NCBI GenBank assembly: GCA_938027685.1
Contig: CALJAM010000011.1
Span: 186,001 to 250,000 of the forward strand
Direction: 5' to 3'
Length of the DNA stretch: 64,000 nucleotides
From: an uncultured Bryobacteraceae bacterium
Lineage (GTDB): Bacteria; Acidobacteriota; Terriglobia; Bryobacterales; Bryobacteraceae
Shown in pieces: positions 8,958 to 18,522 of this stretch (its first letter is position 1; every line of letters begins with the position of its first letter). The notes beneath the pieces were generated by a model that was not told where the DNA came from, did not search any database, and saw nothing but the letters and a program-made list of their open reading frames with translations. The position numbers were made by a program, and so were the translations under genes.

Positions 8958-9629
8958 ATGTCTCGCCGCGTCGTCAAGAAGCCCCGCACCGCGGAAGAGC
9001 GCAGCGCGCGAATGAAGAAGATCCTCACCCTCCTCGACCGCGCGTATCCGAAGGCAACCACCGAGCTGGCCTGGCGCACCCCCTGGGAGCTGCTGGTAGC
9101 GACCATCCTTTCGGCCCAGTGCACCGACAAGCGCGTCAACGAAGTCACACCGGGCCTGTTCGCCAAGTATCCCACCGTTCATGATTTCGCCGCGGCCAAC
9201 CAGGCCGAACTGGCCCGGGACATCCGCCCCACCGGTTTCTTCAACAACAAGGCGCGCGCCATCATCGGGGCTGCGAAGAAAATCGTCTCCGATTTCGGCG
9301 GCGAGGTGCCGCGCACCATGGAGGAGATGCTCACGATCCCGGGCTGCGCGCGCAAGACGGCCAACGTGGTGCTCGGCACGGCCTACGGCATTCCGACCGG
9401 CATCGCCGTGGACACGCACGTCCAGCGCGTGGCGCGACGGCTCGATCTGACGAAGCAGACGAAGCCCGAGAAGATCGAGCAGGATCTCATGAAACTCGTG
9501 CCCAGGAAGCGCTGGATCTCGTTTTCGCACCAGATGATTCTACACGGCCGTTATGTCTGCACCGCGCGGCGGCCGCGTTGCGGGGAGTGTCCTCTGGAGG
9601 GCCTCTGCTACGCCAGTGACCGAACTTAG
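8958..9629 (+). CDS. nth: Endonuclease III (DNA glycosylase/AP lyase)
   Basis: Removes oxidised pyrimidines and nicks the abasic site in base-excision repair. The 223-residue protein contains LLVATILSAQCTDKRVN, the helix-hairpin-helix TIPGCARKTANVVLG with the catalytic Lys near residue 132, and VDTHVQRVARRLDL with the catalytic Asp near 152. The C-terminal 4Fe-4S cluster loop is intact (C-X6-C-X2-C-X5-C, CTARRPRCGECPLEGLC). A -10-like TATGCT (8943-8948) ends only 9 nt before the ATG and no Shine-Dalgarno is evident, so the mRNA may be nearly leaderless. Confidence 0.96.
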   Translation: MSRRVVKKPRTAEERSARMKKILTLLDRAYPKATTELAWRTPWELLVATILSAQCTDKRVNEVTPGLFAKYPTVHDFAAANQAELARDIRPTGFFNNKARAIIGAAKKIVSDFGGEVPRTMEEMLTIPGCARKTANVVLGTAYGIPTGIAVDTHVQRVARRLDLTKQTKPEKIEQDLMKLVPRKRWISFSHQMILHGRYVCTARRPRCGECPLEGLCYASDRT

Positions 9630-9649
9630 CCGTAAGCCGTCACGCCGGC

Positions 9650-9661
9650 GCGCACGTGCGC
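9650..9661. promoter_or_regulatory. 12-bp perfect palindrome upstream of the ROK gene
   Basis: GCGCACGTGCGC is a perfect palindrome in the 89 nt gap between nth and the ROK regulator, about 57 nt before the regulator's start and 35 nt before a -10-like TAGAAT (9696-9701). Its position would suit an operator for an autoregulated regulator. GC-rich palindromes also arise by chance in such a genome, so this is only a candidate. Confidence 0.25.
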
Positions 9662-9718
9662 CTATCAGCCCGGCGCCAAGGGCCGGCCGGTAGAGTAGAA
9701 TCGGAGGGAGTGCGGGGG

Positions 9719-11020
9719 GTGAAGTCGCGGTCGCTGGAGGAGGCGGTATTCTGGGCGGTTTTCTATCAGCGGGAGGCTCTTCGCGCTACGCTGGCATCGC
9801 ATCTGGGCGTCAGTCTGCCCTCGATCACGCGCGCCGTTCACCGCCTTCTTCGCTGGGGGTTGTTGCAGGAGGCCGGGGCGACCCTATCGGTGCGGGGGAG
9901 GCGGCCCGGGTTGCTGCGCGTGAATCCTCACGTAGGCCTTTTCCTGGGTCTGGAAATCGACAGGCATCGCGTTGCCAGCGCGGTTACCGATTTTAGCGGT
10001 GCGCCGCTGGGATTCAGCTCGGCCCCCTGTCATGCCCGCAGCAGCGTGCAGTCCACGCTGATCGCTTGCAAGCAAACCGCGGGGCGGGCGCTCGAGCTGG
10101 CCGGTGTGCCGCTGGAGCGGGTGGTGCGTATCGGCGTCGGACATACGGGCACTTTGGACTGGGCCACGGGCCGCTGCCTGGCTTGGGACGGCTCGCCGCA
10201 ATGGAGGGACGTACCGTTGCGCGATCTCATCCGGAATGCCTTCGGAGGCAAGGAGGTGACTCTGGATGATCGCGCCCGCGCGCTCGCGCTGGCGCAACAC
10301 TTGAGTCTGCCGGCCTCATCCGGTCATTCCAGTACACTGTACGTGCACATCGGTTCGGGCATCGGCGCCGCCATTTTCCTCGACGGAACGTTGATGCGTG
10401 GAGCCACGCAGGGCGCAGGCGAGATCGGCCATTTGGTCATCGATCCGCACGGCCCGCAGTGCCGTTGCGGGAACCGAGGCTGCGTGGAGGCGTTCGCTTC
10501 CACCGAAGCTGTGCTCGAACGGGTTCGCGGGAAAATCCGCGCGGGCGCCTCGCCATTGCTGTTGCGCCTGTGCGCTTGGCGGCCGGAGACGCTCACGCTT
10601 GCTTTGGTCCTGGCAGCGGCCAAACAGCAGGACCCGGTGGCGCTGGAAGCCTTGCACGAGGCAGCAGCGGCGCTCGGGATGGGCATCGCCAACGCCGTCC
10701 AAATCCTTAATCCGTCACGCGTCGTCCTCTGCGGGCGCTTTGCGTATCTGGCTCGGGAATACCTCTTCGAACCGGTCTGCCGGGAAATCCGGCGCCTCTG
10801 CTTGCCCACTCTTTCCAGGGAACTCGAGATTCGGCTGGGGCACTACCGACCCGACATGGGACCGTGCGGCTGTGCCCTACTGGCAGCCGAGCACGTGGCC
10901 TCGGAGTTGCTGCGTCGGTACGCGGACGCGGCAGTGGGCGCGAATCGCCTGCCTTGTTTTCACTCTGAAAGAAATCCCCTCTCGGTTCTTGAACCGGATC
11001 GCCGCAGTCGCTTAGCCTGA
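9719..11020 (+). CDS. ROK family transcriptional regulator
   Basis: Sugar-responsive regulator of the NagC/Mlc/XylR type. Of 433 residues, roughly the first 75 form a winged helix (VFWAVFYQREALRATLASHL, then SLPSITRAVHRLL). The rest is a ROK sugar-kinase-like domain. GAGEIGHLVIDPHGPQCRCG followed by NRGCVEAFAS contains the ROK zinc ligands (His plus the CxCGxxGC cluster near residue 248). The GTG at 9719 is preferred because GGAGG (9703-9707) sits 11 nt upstream; a GTG at 9710 is too close. TAGAAT (9696-9701) is a possible -10. It lies 17 nt before a TonB receptor and a GH28 gene, so it likely controls that uptake locus. Confidence 0.9.
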   Translation: MKSRSLEEAVFWAVFYQREALRATLASHLGVSLPSITRAVHRLLRWGLLQEAGATLSVRGRRPGLLRVNPHVGLFLGLEIDRHRVASAVTDFSGAPLGFSSAPCHARSSVQSTLIACKQTAGRALELAGVPLERVVRIGVGHTGTLDWATGRCLAWDGSPQWRDVPLRDLIRNAFGGKEVTLDDRARALALAQHLSLPASSGHSSTLYVHIGSGIGAAIFLDGTLMRGATQGAGEIGHLVIDPHGPQCRCGNRGCVEAFASTEAVLERVRGKIRAGASPLLLRLCAWRPETLTLALVLAAAKQQDPVALEALHEAAAALGMGIANAVQILNPSRVVLCGRFAYLAREYLFEPVCREIRRLCLPTLSRELEIRLGHYRPDMGPCGCALLAAEHVASELLRRYADAAVGANRLPCFHSERNPLSVLEPDRRSRLA

Positions 11021-11037
11021 GCTGGGAGGGAAAGACC

Positions 11038-14000
11038 ATGCGGGCAGGAGAACAGGCCCTATTGTTTTCTCTGGCGCTATGCCTGCCGACGACGGCTGTC
11101 GCCCAGCAGCTTGCAACCGCTGGACTTTACGGCACGGTATACGATCCGCAGGGCAGCGTGGTGCCGAACGCTCAAGTGACCTTGATGCACCTGGAACGTA
11201 ACCAGGAACGCGAGGCCACGAGCAACGAGCTTGGTCAGTTCAGCTTTGTTTTCCTTCCGGTGGGCCAGTACCGCCTGACGGTACGCGCTGCGGGCTTCAA
11301 GCTTTTCGAACAGACGGGCATCGTCCTACAAGTTAATGACAATCGCAAGCTGGATGTGCGGTTGGAGGTGGGGGACATCGCCACGCGGGTAGTCGTCGAG
11401 GCCGCCCCTCTGGCGGTGGAGACCTCCAGCGCCACGGTCAAGACGGTTGTGGACGGCAAGCGCGTGCTCGAACTCCCGTTGAACGGACGCAACGTGCTGC
11501 AACTGGCCCTGCTGGTCCCTGGCACCGTGAGCGCGGGCGGCGGCATCCAGGGCGGATCCAAAGTTCCGGCCGACAACCAGAAACTTGTGATCAACGGATC
11601 GCGGCAAAACAATGTACGCTTCACGCTCGACGGCGGCGACAATCAGGATAACCTTACCAACGTCAACGCACCGTATCCGTTCCCCGACGCGGTGGAAGAA
11701 TTTGCGGTCCAGACCGTAAACCCGGGAGCGGAAATCGGCAAGAGCTCGGCCGGGGCGGTAAACGTCGTGACCCGAAGCGGAACCAACGAGTTCCACGGCA
11801 CCGGGTTCTGGTTCCTGCGCAACTCGTCCCTCAACGCCAGAAGTTATTTCCTGCACCAATCCGACAATCTCAAGCGCAACCAGGCAGGCTTCACCGCCGG
11901 AGGGCCTATTCGGCGTAACCAACTCTTCTTCTTCGGCGGCTTGCAGCGGACTTGGATTCGGACGGTGCCGACCGAGCTCAAGCAGTTGACCATGCCGGCC
12001 CCGCACCGTAAAGGCGATTTCAGCGGACTGCTGCAGGCGGCGCGGCGCGTGGTCGTCAATGAGCCGGAGAGCGGTCGGCCCTTCCCGGGCAACATCGTAC
12101 CGCCCTCGCGTCTCTCACCCGCGGCACAGAACTTGCTGAAACTCTCTCCGCTGCCCGGGCCCGACGGTTATACCTATTGGAGATCCAAGGCCGACGACGA
12201 CCTGAAAGAGTACATTTTGCGCGTGGACTGGCGACCCGCGAACCGCCACAGTCTGCTCGGACGCTATCTGCAGAACACTTATGAGAATGTGCGACCGTTC
12301 GATTCCGCCAATCTCCACTCGGTCGCAAACACGGAGCGTTCCTACAGCAAAAACGCCACTCTGGGCTACACGCTGCTGCTCGGTCCCTCCCTGCTTGCCG
12401 ATACACACTTCACCGTCTCACGGACGCTGGGCAAGCGCTGGAATGAATTCCCTTACACGATCGCCGACTTCGGCGTGAAAGTGAATCCGAGTTCTAACCA
12501 GATTTCGGTTTCGATCAACGGCACCAGCGGCCTGAGCCTTTCCACCGTCAATCCTCCGGCCCGGTTCGCACGCACGAACCTGGAATGGACACAGTCCTGG
12601 CGACTGATGAGGGGCCGGCACAGCTACGCGTGGGGCGTCGATCTGATGTTCTCGCGTTACAACGAGTACAACTTCTGGTTGGGCGCGGGTACTTTCGGTT
12701 TCAACGGGCGGTGGAGCGGGTTCGATCAGGCCGATTACGTCATGGGGCTGCTGAGCTCGTTCCGCCAGGGTAACGGCGAGATCGAGTTCCGCCGTTATCA
12801 CTATCAAGGTTTCTACTTCGCCGACGCCTTCCGCGCCACCTCGCGCCTCACGTTGAACTACGGACTTCGCTGGGAGCCGTACACTCCGCTCACCGACTTA
12901 CAAGATCGCGTCGTGCAATTTCGTCCGGAAGAGTATGCGAAGGGCACGCGTTCCAAGCGTTACCTCAATGCGCCGCCCGGACTTTTTTATCCCGGCGACA
13001 TCGTCGGCGGGCGGAAAATCCCCAAGGGAGGCGTCGACGCCAGCAAGAGACAGTTCGGCCCCCGGGCGGGCCTTGCCTACGATATCAGCGGAAGCGGCCG
13101 CATGAGCCTGCGGGCCGGATACGGCCTCTTCTACGACTCCCCCATGATGTACATGCTGAACAACATGAACGTGCAGGCGCCTTTCAGCTTCACGGTCGAC
13201 TTTACCGACGGCTATTTCGACGACCCGTATCGGGGCCGGACGCACCTGAACGTGTTCCCGTTCGCGGGCGATTTCGACCCCAATTCTCCCTTCCAGCTGC
13301 CTTTCCGGGCGGTGGCGTATGAGAGCCGGTGGCGCCAGCCGTATACGCAAACCTGGAACGTGACCCTGGAACGAACGATTGCAACGTGGCTGCTGCAGGC
13401 CAGCTACGTCGGATCGAAGGCGACGCACCTCACGGGCAACTATGACTTCAATGCGCCCATCTACGACCGTGCGCGCAGCCTGCGGGAGAATCAGACCACG
13501 ATTAACCAGAGGCGTCCGCGTCGCGAGTACCAGCAGATCACGCTTCTCTGCACGGCGCTGAATTCAATCTACAACGGCTTGCAGATCTCGGTCCAGAAGC
13601 GCTTCTCGCGGGGTTTCAGCGTGCAGTCGGCTTATACCTTCGCGAAAGCCATTGACTACTACTCGACTAACAAAGAAGTCACCACTCAGAACCTGCCCAA
13701 CCCCTTCGACTTCCGCTTTGCCAGGGGGCTTTCCGACTTCGACGTCACCCATCGCTGGGTTACATCGTACGTTTGGAATCTGCCTCGTCCCGGCAAGGTC
13801 ACGGGTGCGCGCTGGCTGGGCTGGATGACAGACAACTGGCAGTTCAGCGGCATTGTGGCGTTCTCCACGGGCACGCCCTTCACCATAGCCGCCACGAACG
13901 ACGCCATGGCGGGCGCCGGCAGCCCTCGGGTGGATCTCGTAGGGAATCTTTTCCTGCCTGCGAATCGTAGCCGCGGCGAGAAGATCGCGCGATACTTCAA

Positions 14001-14283
14001 CACGGAGGCGGTCGTCAACCCGGCGGGCGGGACCTGGGGCACTCTGGGGCGCAACGCGATCCGCAATCCTAACGGTTCGGGTACGGATGTCGCACTGACG
14101 CGCACTTTTCCGCTTCGGTTCGCCGAGAGCGCGAGCCTGGTGTTCCGGAGCGAGTTTTTCAGTCTTTTCAATCACCCACAGCTCGGCTCGCCGGACGCGC
14201 GCATCGGTCGTAGCACTTTCGGTCAGATCACCAGCGTCGGGGGTCAACGGGTCTTGCAATTTTCGCTAAAGCTCAACTACTAG
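11038..14283 (+). CDS. TonB-dependent receptor, Oar-like, with carboxypeptidase-regulatory domain (1)
   Basis: Large outer-membrane barrel protein, probably a receptor or transporter for glycan fragments. The 1081-residue protein has a signal peptide (cleavage near AVA-QQ, residue 22) and a carboxypeptidase-regulatory-like beta domain at about 27-110 (GTVYDPQGSVVPNAQVTLMH). A plug-like segment lies at about 130-245 (RVLELPLNGRNVLQL, NVVTRSGTNEFHGTGFWFL). A long beta-barrel ends in QFSLKLNY, an aromatic terminus expected for BAM insertion. GGGAGG precedes the ATG. The ROK gene is 17 nt upstream and GH28 44 nt downstream, so the ligand may be a pectin oligomer. The ligand is inferred from context. 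Confidence 0.9.
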   Translation: MRAGEQALLFSLALCLPTTAVAQQLATAGLYGTVYDPQGSVVPNAQVTLMHLERNQEREATSNELGQFSFVFLPVGQYRLTVRAAGFKLFEQTGIVLQVNDNRKLDVRLEVGDIATRVVVEAAPLAVETSSATVKTVVDGKRVLELPLNGRNVLQLALLVPGTVSAGGGIQGGSKVPADNQKLVINGSRQNNVRFTLDGGDNQDNLTNVNAPYPFPDAVEEFAVQTVNPGAEIGKSSAGAVNVVTRSGTNEFHGTGFWFLRNSSLNARSYFLHQSDNLKRNQAGFTAGGPIRRNQLFFFGGLQRTWIRTVPTELKQLTMPAPHRKGDFSGLLQAARRVVVNEPESGRPFPGNIVPPSRLSPAAQNLLKLSPLPGPDGYTYWRSKADDDLKEYILRVDWRPANRHSLLGRYLQNTYENVRPFDSANLHSVANTERSYSKNATLGYTLLLGPSLLADTHFTVSRTLGKRWNEFPYTIADFGVKVNPSSNQISVSINGTSGLSLSTVNPPARFARTNLEWTQSWRLMRGRHSYAWGVDLMFSRYNEYNFWLGAGTFGFNGRWSGFDQADYVMGLLSSFRQGNGEIEFRRYHYQGFYFADAFRATSRLTLNYGLRWEPYTPLTDLQDRVVQFRPEEYAKGTRSKRYLNAPPGLFYPGDIVGGRKIPKGGVDASKRQFGPRAGLAYDISGSGRMSLRAGYGLFYDSPMMYMLNNMNVQAPFSFTVDFTDGYFDDPYRGRTHLNVFPFAGDFDPNSPFQLPFRAVAYESRWRQPYTQTWNVTLERTIATWLLQASYVGSKATHLTGNYDFNAPIYDRARSLRENQTTINQRRPRREYQQITLLCTALNSIYNGLQISVQKRFSRGFSVQSAYTFAKAIDYYSTNKEVTTQNLPNPFDFRFARGLSDFDVTHRWVTSYVWNLPRPGKVTGARWLGWMTDNWQFSGIVAFSTGTPFTIAATNDAMAGAGSPRVDLVGNLFLPANRSRGEKIARYFNTEAVVNPAGGTWGTLGRNAIRNPNGSGTDVALTRTFPLRFAESASLVFRSEFFSLFNHPQLGSPDARIGRSTFGQITSVGGQRVLQFSLKLNY

Positions 14284-14327
14284 CGCGAGCGATCGACGCG
14301 TGCAGGGCGTGCGAGAGATAGGATCAG

Positions 14328-15866
14328 ATGAGATACGGTAAAGGCAGGTATCGGGCGCTCACCGCGCTGCTGCTCCCTTGGCTGCTCGGGGCTCAGGTTC
14401 ATGACGTGCGCCGCTACGGCGCCAAGGGGGACGGCAAGACCAAAGACACCGCGGCGGTGGAGGCCGCGATCGCGGCGGCAGCCAAAGAGGGCGGCACGGT
14501 GCTGTTCCCGCCGGGAACCTATCTGTGCGGCACCATTCATCTGAAAAGCGGCGTTGCTCTGGAGCTTGCGCCCGGCGCGGTCATTGCGGCCAGTCCCGAG
14601 CAGGCCGATTTCGACCCTTACGAATCTCTGCCGTTCAAACCGGTGGACGATCGCGAAACCACGTACTCGCGTCATGCGCTGATTCTGGGCGAGGGCGTCG
14701 AGGACGTGGTCATCTCGGGCACCGGTGTCATTGACGGCAATCGTAACAAGCGGGGCGGGCCCAAGCCGGTGTCCTTCAAGAACAGCCGACGGATCACGAT
14801 CCGCGGCGTTACCGTGCGCAACTCGCCCAACTACGCCATCAGCCTGCTGGGCTGCGAGCACGTCAACATCGAAGGGGTCAGCGTCGTCAACAGCTACGCC
14901 GACGGGATCGATCCGGATTGCTCCCGGTTCGTGCGCATCGCCAACTGCTACGTGGACTCCCACGACGACGCGATCTGCCCGAAGGCCAGCCAGGCTTTGG
15001 GTGAACCGCGACCGACCGAGCACCTAGTCGTGACGAACTGCATTCTGCGAACCGACTGCAACGCCATCAAGTTCGGGACCGAAAGCCGCGGCGATTTCCG
15101 CAACGTCACGGTGACCAACTGCGTCATTTTGCCCCGTGACCGCGGCATCCGGCCCATTTCGGGCATTTCGCTGCATTCGGTGGACGGCTCCCACATCGAG
15201 GGCGTAACGATCTCGAACATCGTCATGCGCCAGGTGCGCGCGCCGTTGTTCATCCGGCTGGGCAATCGCGGCCGGGGCATGAATCCGCCCGTGCCCGGCT
15301 CCATTCGGGGCGTCGTGATTAGCAACGTGGTGGCGGTGGACGCCTCCCACACCAGCGCGGTGGTCGGAATCCCTGGCCACCGCGTGCAGAACGTGACGCT
15401 GGAAAATCTGGACTTCACCATGACCGGCGGCGGGCGTTTCGCCGGCCTGGCTGTTCCCGAGCACGAGGCCAAGTACCCGGAGGCAACGATGTTCGGGGAG
15501 CTGCCGGCCTGGGCTTTTTATGCGCGCCATGTGGAGGGCATCGTCGTCCGCAACCTGCGAGCGCAGTTCCGCGAGTCTACGGCTCGCCCGGCCGTGATCT
15601 TCGACGACGTGCTGGAGGCCGATCTGGACGGGCTTCGGCCCGCAACAGTCTCCGCGGAAGCCCCCGTGGTATGGTTTCACAACGTCGCCAATGCCATGAT
15701 CCGGGGCGCCCGCGTGCGCGCGACGATCCCACTGTTCCTGCGCGTTTCGGGCCCGCACAGCGCCGCGATCAGGCTTTTCGAGAACGACATTGGCGCGGCC
15801 GCGCGCTTGGTGGAGGCGGCAGCCGACACGCCGCCCGAGGCGGTGCACGACGCTTCGCGCCGCTGA
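14328..15866 (+). CDS. Glycoside hydrolase family 28 protein (polygalacturonase-like), exported
   Basis: GH28 enzymes hydrolyse galacturonan or rhamnogalacturonan by an inverting mechanism. The 512-residue protein has a short signal peptide (LTALLLPWLLGAQ) and the characteristic start VHDVRRYGAKGDGKTKDTAA. A right-handed beta-helix follows with repeats such as RITIRGVTVRNSPNYAI. The catalytic Asp residues fit YADGIDPD (near 194) and SHDDAI (near 211); the downstream His/Arg-Lys motif is represented by NAIKFGTESRG. The last 130 residues are additional helix coils. It sits between the receptor and the DegT-type gene in one direction, supporting extracytoplasmic pectin processing. The exact bond cleaved is not determined. 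Confidence 0.9.
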   Translation: MRYGKGRYRALTALLLPWLLGAQVHDVRRYGAKGDGKTKDTAAVEAAIAAAAKEGGTVLFPPGTYLCGTIHLKSGVALELAPGAVIAASPEQADFDPYESLPFKPVDDRETTYSRHALILGEGVEDVVISGTGVIDGNRNKRGGPKPVSFKNSRRITIRGVTVRNSPNYAISLLGCEHVNIEGVSVVNSYADGIDPDCSRFVRIANCYVDSHDDAICPKASQALGEPRPTEHLVVTNCILRTDCNAIKFGTESRGDFRNVTVTNCVILPRDRGIRPISGISLHSVDGSHIEGVTISNIVMRQVRAPLFIRLGNRGRGMNPPVPGSIRGVVISNVVAVDASHTSAVVGIPGHRVQNVTLENLDFTMTGGGRFAGLAVPEHEAKYPEATMFGELPAWAFYARHVEGIVVRNLRAQFRESTARPAVIFDDVLEADLDGLRPATVSAEAPVVWFHNVANAMIRGARVRATIPLFLRVSGPHSAAIRLFENDIGAAARLVEAAADTPPEAVHDASRR

Positions 15867-15895
15867 GTTTCCTCTACCGGAGGCAGACAGCAGAA

Positions 15896-17161
15896 ATGGC
15901 GGAAATGAACTTCAGCGAGCGGTTGGCCCTGCACGGCGGCCCTCGGGCGAAACGCACGCCGATTGCGCCGCGCAAGCGCCACGGAGAGCGGGAAAAGCAG
16001 TTACTCAATGAAGTTATAGACGCCGATGTGCTCTTTTACTATTTCGGGACCAAAGTACGGGAGCTGGAGCGACGTTTTGCTACGCTCTACGGTCGCCGTC
16101 ACGCTATCGCGTGCTCGAGCGGCACGGCGGCCGTCCATATGGCGGTCGCGGCGCTGCGACTGCCGCCGGGCAGCGAGGTGATCACTTCGGCGATCACCGA
16201 CATGGGTTCGGTGACGGGCATCCTCTACCAGGGTCTGGTGCCGGTCTTCGCCGATGTGGAAGCGGAGACGCTCAACATGGATCCGTCCTCGGTGCGTGAA
16301 CGGATCACGGCCCGGACGGGCGCGATCCTGGTGGTTCACCACGCCGGCCTGGCCGCGAATCTTGACGCCCTCGCGGATGTCGCGCGCGAAAGAGGCCTCC
16401 CGCTGATCGAGGATTGCGCCCAGGCTTACGGCTGCACCTACCACGGCGAACCGGTGGGGAGGCGGGGAGTGCTCAGCAGCTTCTCGCTCAATCATTTCAA
16501 GCACATCACGTGCGGCTCCGGGGGGATGGTGCTCACCGACGAGGACCAGCTCCGTTATTTCTGTTCGCTTTTTCTGGATAAGTGCTACCAGCGCGAGGAG
16601 GGAGTTCGCAACCCGTTCTTTTTGGCGCCGAATTATCAGATGACCGAGTTACAGGCGGCCGTCGCGCTAGCCCAACTGGAGAAACTGCCGGAAATTGTGG
16701 AACGCCGCAGCAGCCTGGGCGTACGCCTCGACCAACACCTGCGTAGGATCCCGGGCGTTCATCCCCAGCTTACCCCGCCCGGCTGCCGCCATTCTTACTT
16801 TCTGTATCTGTTCCGTCTCGACTTGGCCGCGCTCCGCTGCACAGCGGAGGAGTTTGCGAGCGCCCTGAATGCCGAAGGCGTCCCCGCGCGGGCGCGACTT
16901 ATCACCGGCGGCCGCCCCGTGTATCTCTACGATATCTTCCAGAATCGGTCAGCCTTTCCCGGCAGCCGGTATCCCTTCTATTCGCTCGATACGGGCGCCG
17001 ATCGTGTTTATCGACGCGGAGATTGTCCGGCGGCCGAGGCCGCTTTTTCTCAGTGGCTGACTATCGAGATGGCGGAGCACTATACGGAAACGGACATTGA
17101 CGAGTTCGCGCTGGGGATCGGGAAGGTAGCCTGGCACTACCGCAAACGCGCGGCAGCGTGA
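15896..17161 (+). CDS. DegT/DnrJ/EryC1/StrS family PLP-dependent enzyme
   Basis: Fold-type I PLP enzyme of the sugar aminotransferase/dehydratase family, 421 residues. ACSSGTAAVHMAVAAL is the cofactor phosphate site, LIEDCAQAYG carries the Asp that contacts the pyridine ring, and SFSLNHFKHITCGSGGM contains the internal-aldimine Lys near residue 201. Thus the catalytic residues are intact. The ATG at 15896 is chosen, 12 nt after GGAGG (15879-15883); the longer open frame upstream lies inside GH28. It is 29 nt downstream of GH28 in the same direction. Such enzymes usually make amino sugars for glycans or antibiotics, so its role in a degradation locus is unclear. The substrate is unknown. Confidence 0.88.
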   Translation: MAEMNFSERLALHGGPRAKRTPIAPRKRHGEREKQLLNEVIDADVLFYYFGTKVRELERRFATLYGRRHAIACSSGTAAVHMAVAALRLPPGSEVITSAITDMGSVTGILYQGLVPVFADVEAETLNMDPSSVRERITARTGAILVVHHAGLAANLDALADVARERGLPLIEDCAQAYGCTYHGEPVGRRGVLSSFSLNHFKHITCGSGGMVLTDEDQLRYFCSLFLDKCYQREEGVRNPFFLAPNYQMTELQAAVALAQLEKLPEIVERRSSLGVRLDQHLRRIPGVHPQLTPPGCRHSYFLYLFRLDLAALRCTAEEFASALNAEGVPARARLITGGRPVYLYDIFQNRSAFPGSRYPFYSLDTGADRVYRRGDCPAAEAAFSQWLTIEMAEHYTETDIDEFALGIGKVAWHYRKRAAA

Positions 17162-17772
17162 AGCCCCGCCCCATCGGGTTTGGCGCGCCGTTTCTCTGTC
17201 AGGATTTCGAACAACTCGGGAAGCTTCCGCCTCATCGTGTTTGGCGCCGCGGCGTATCTTCCTGCCCGAAGATTCAAACCGTCGACCGAAGCGCACTATA
17301 TCGTTTACGGCGGTATGTCGAGTGGGCCGTGCTTTGAGGCGGGCGTGTTCAGCCGGACCGGGCGCTTCCCTGCGGCGGAACCCGCAAGCGCGAGGGCGTG
17401 GTGCGGGCACGTTGCCTTGAGAGGCGCGAACCGATCGGGGCGGAGTGCTCGGGTCTCGCGCGCTGCGCAGGCGCATCCGCACGTGTCAGGCACGTGCCTT
17501 AGCGACTTCTGTCCAGCCCAACTCTCGTGGTTCGGTGATCAGCCGGACGCAGGCTCGTTTGTGAATCCAGGAGCCGAGGGCTTTGCGGGCTGAGGCGGCG
17601 CAACGTCGCCGGTCGGAGCGACGATCGAGGCGGGCGTGTGAAATCGTGCGCCCTTGGCACGGGGCGCGAGGCAGCAGACAGGCGAGCGCAGCGATCGAGC
17701 GCGTGGGCTCGGTGAAGGCGGGGAGGGCGGAATTACTTCGCCTGTATTACCGCCTACCGGTTCCGCGGGGAC
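17162..17772. other. 611 bp without a convincing gene
   Basis: Between the convergent DegT-type gene and tpiA. A 137-codon open frame at 17180-17593 (+) has no protein-like features and is not called. Two similar 30-bp segments (17161-17190 and 17221-17251, sharing CATCG-GTTTGGCGC) are spaced 60 bp apart. A short hairpin GCGCCC-N8-GGGCGC occurs at 17648-17667 and a GGCACGTGCC palindrome near 17489. This may be decayed coding DNA or non-coding spacer. Confidence 0.5.
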
Positions 17773-18522
17773 TCAGTAAAGGACGATGGCCGCGAAGGAG
17801 AGCGGGTCGAGGCTGGCGCCGCCCACCAGCACGCCGTCGATTTCCTCCTGGGCCATGAGGCCTTTGATGTTGTCGGGCTTGACGCTGCCGCCGTAGAGAA
17901 TGCGGAGCCGGGCGGCGGCCTGCTCGCCGTAGCGCTCGCGCGCCTGAGCGCGCAGGAAGCGGTGCGCGGCAGCGGCCACTTCCGGCGTGGCGGTGCGGCC
18001 GGTGCCGATTGCCCACACCGGCTCGTAGGCGATCACGATGCGCGCGAACTGCTCGGGGGTGAGTCCGCTGATGCCGATTCGGAACTGCTCGAGCAGCACG
18101 GCTTCGGTCCGGCCGGCCTCGCGCTCCTCGAGACGTTCGCCCACGCAGACGATGGGCGTAAGGCCGGCGTCCAGGGCGGCGACGGTTTTCTTGAGCACGG
18201 TCTCGTCGGTCTCGCCGAAGTACTGCCGACGTTCGCTGTGACCGACGATGACCCAGCGGCAGCCGAGCGCAGCCAACATCGGCCCGGAGACCTCGCCCGT
18301 GTACGCGCCTTCCTTCATCCAGAACAGATCCTGCGCACCGATTTCGATGCGGCTGCCGGCCGCCGCCTCGACCGCGGCGGCGAGGTTTGTAAAGGGCGGG
18401 CAGATGACGATCTGCCGATCCGCAGCATCCTGCACCAACGGGCGGAACTTCTCGAAGAATGCACGTGTTTCCGCGGGCGTCTTGTACATCTTCCAGTTGC
18501 CCGCCATCAACGGTGTTCTCAT
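17773..18522 (-). CDS. tpiA: Triosephosphate isomerase
   Basis: Interconverts dihydroxyacetone phosphate and glyceraldehyde 3-phosphate in glycolysis. The 249-residue protein has every catalytic residue: K11 in GNWKMYK, H95 in [13 protein letters not shown] and E167 in [12 protein letters not shown]. The phosphate-binding YGGSVKPDN lies near the C-terminus and the protein ends [16 protein letters not shown]. The ATG overlaps the deoB stop as ATGA (18519-18522), so it is the last gene of a coupled minus-strand operon yebC-ruvC-unknown-deoB-tpiA. No strong intrinsic terminator follows. Confidence 0.97.
   Translation of the reverse strand: MRTPLMAGNWKMYKTPAETRAFFEKFRPLVQDAADRQIVICPPFTNLAAAVEAAAGSRIEIGAQDLFWMKEGAYTGEVSGPMLAALGCRWVIVGHSERRQYFGETDETVLKKTVAALDAGLTPIVCVGERLEEREAGRTEAVLLEQFRIGISGLTPEQFARIVIAYEPVWAIGTGRTATPEVAAAAHRFLRAQARERYGEQAAARLRILYGGSVKPDNIKGLMAQEEIDGVLVGGASLDPLSFAAIVLY

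Noticed and set aside
10983-10996. CGGTTC-TT-GAACCG palindrome as an operator for TonB receptor 1
   Set aside because: It lies inside the 3' coding end of the ROK gene and is short; chance occurrence is likely.
17180-17593. 137-codon open frame on the plus strand
   Set aside because: No Shine-Dalgarno, no recognisable motif, and arginine/serine/glycine-rich composition typical of random frames in GC-rich DNA.
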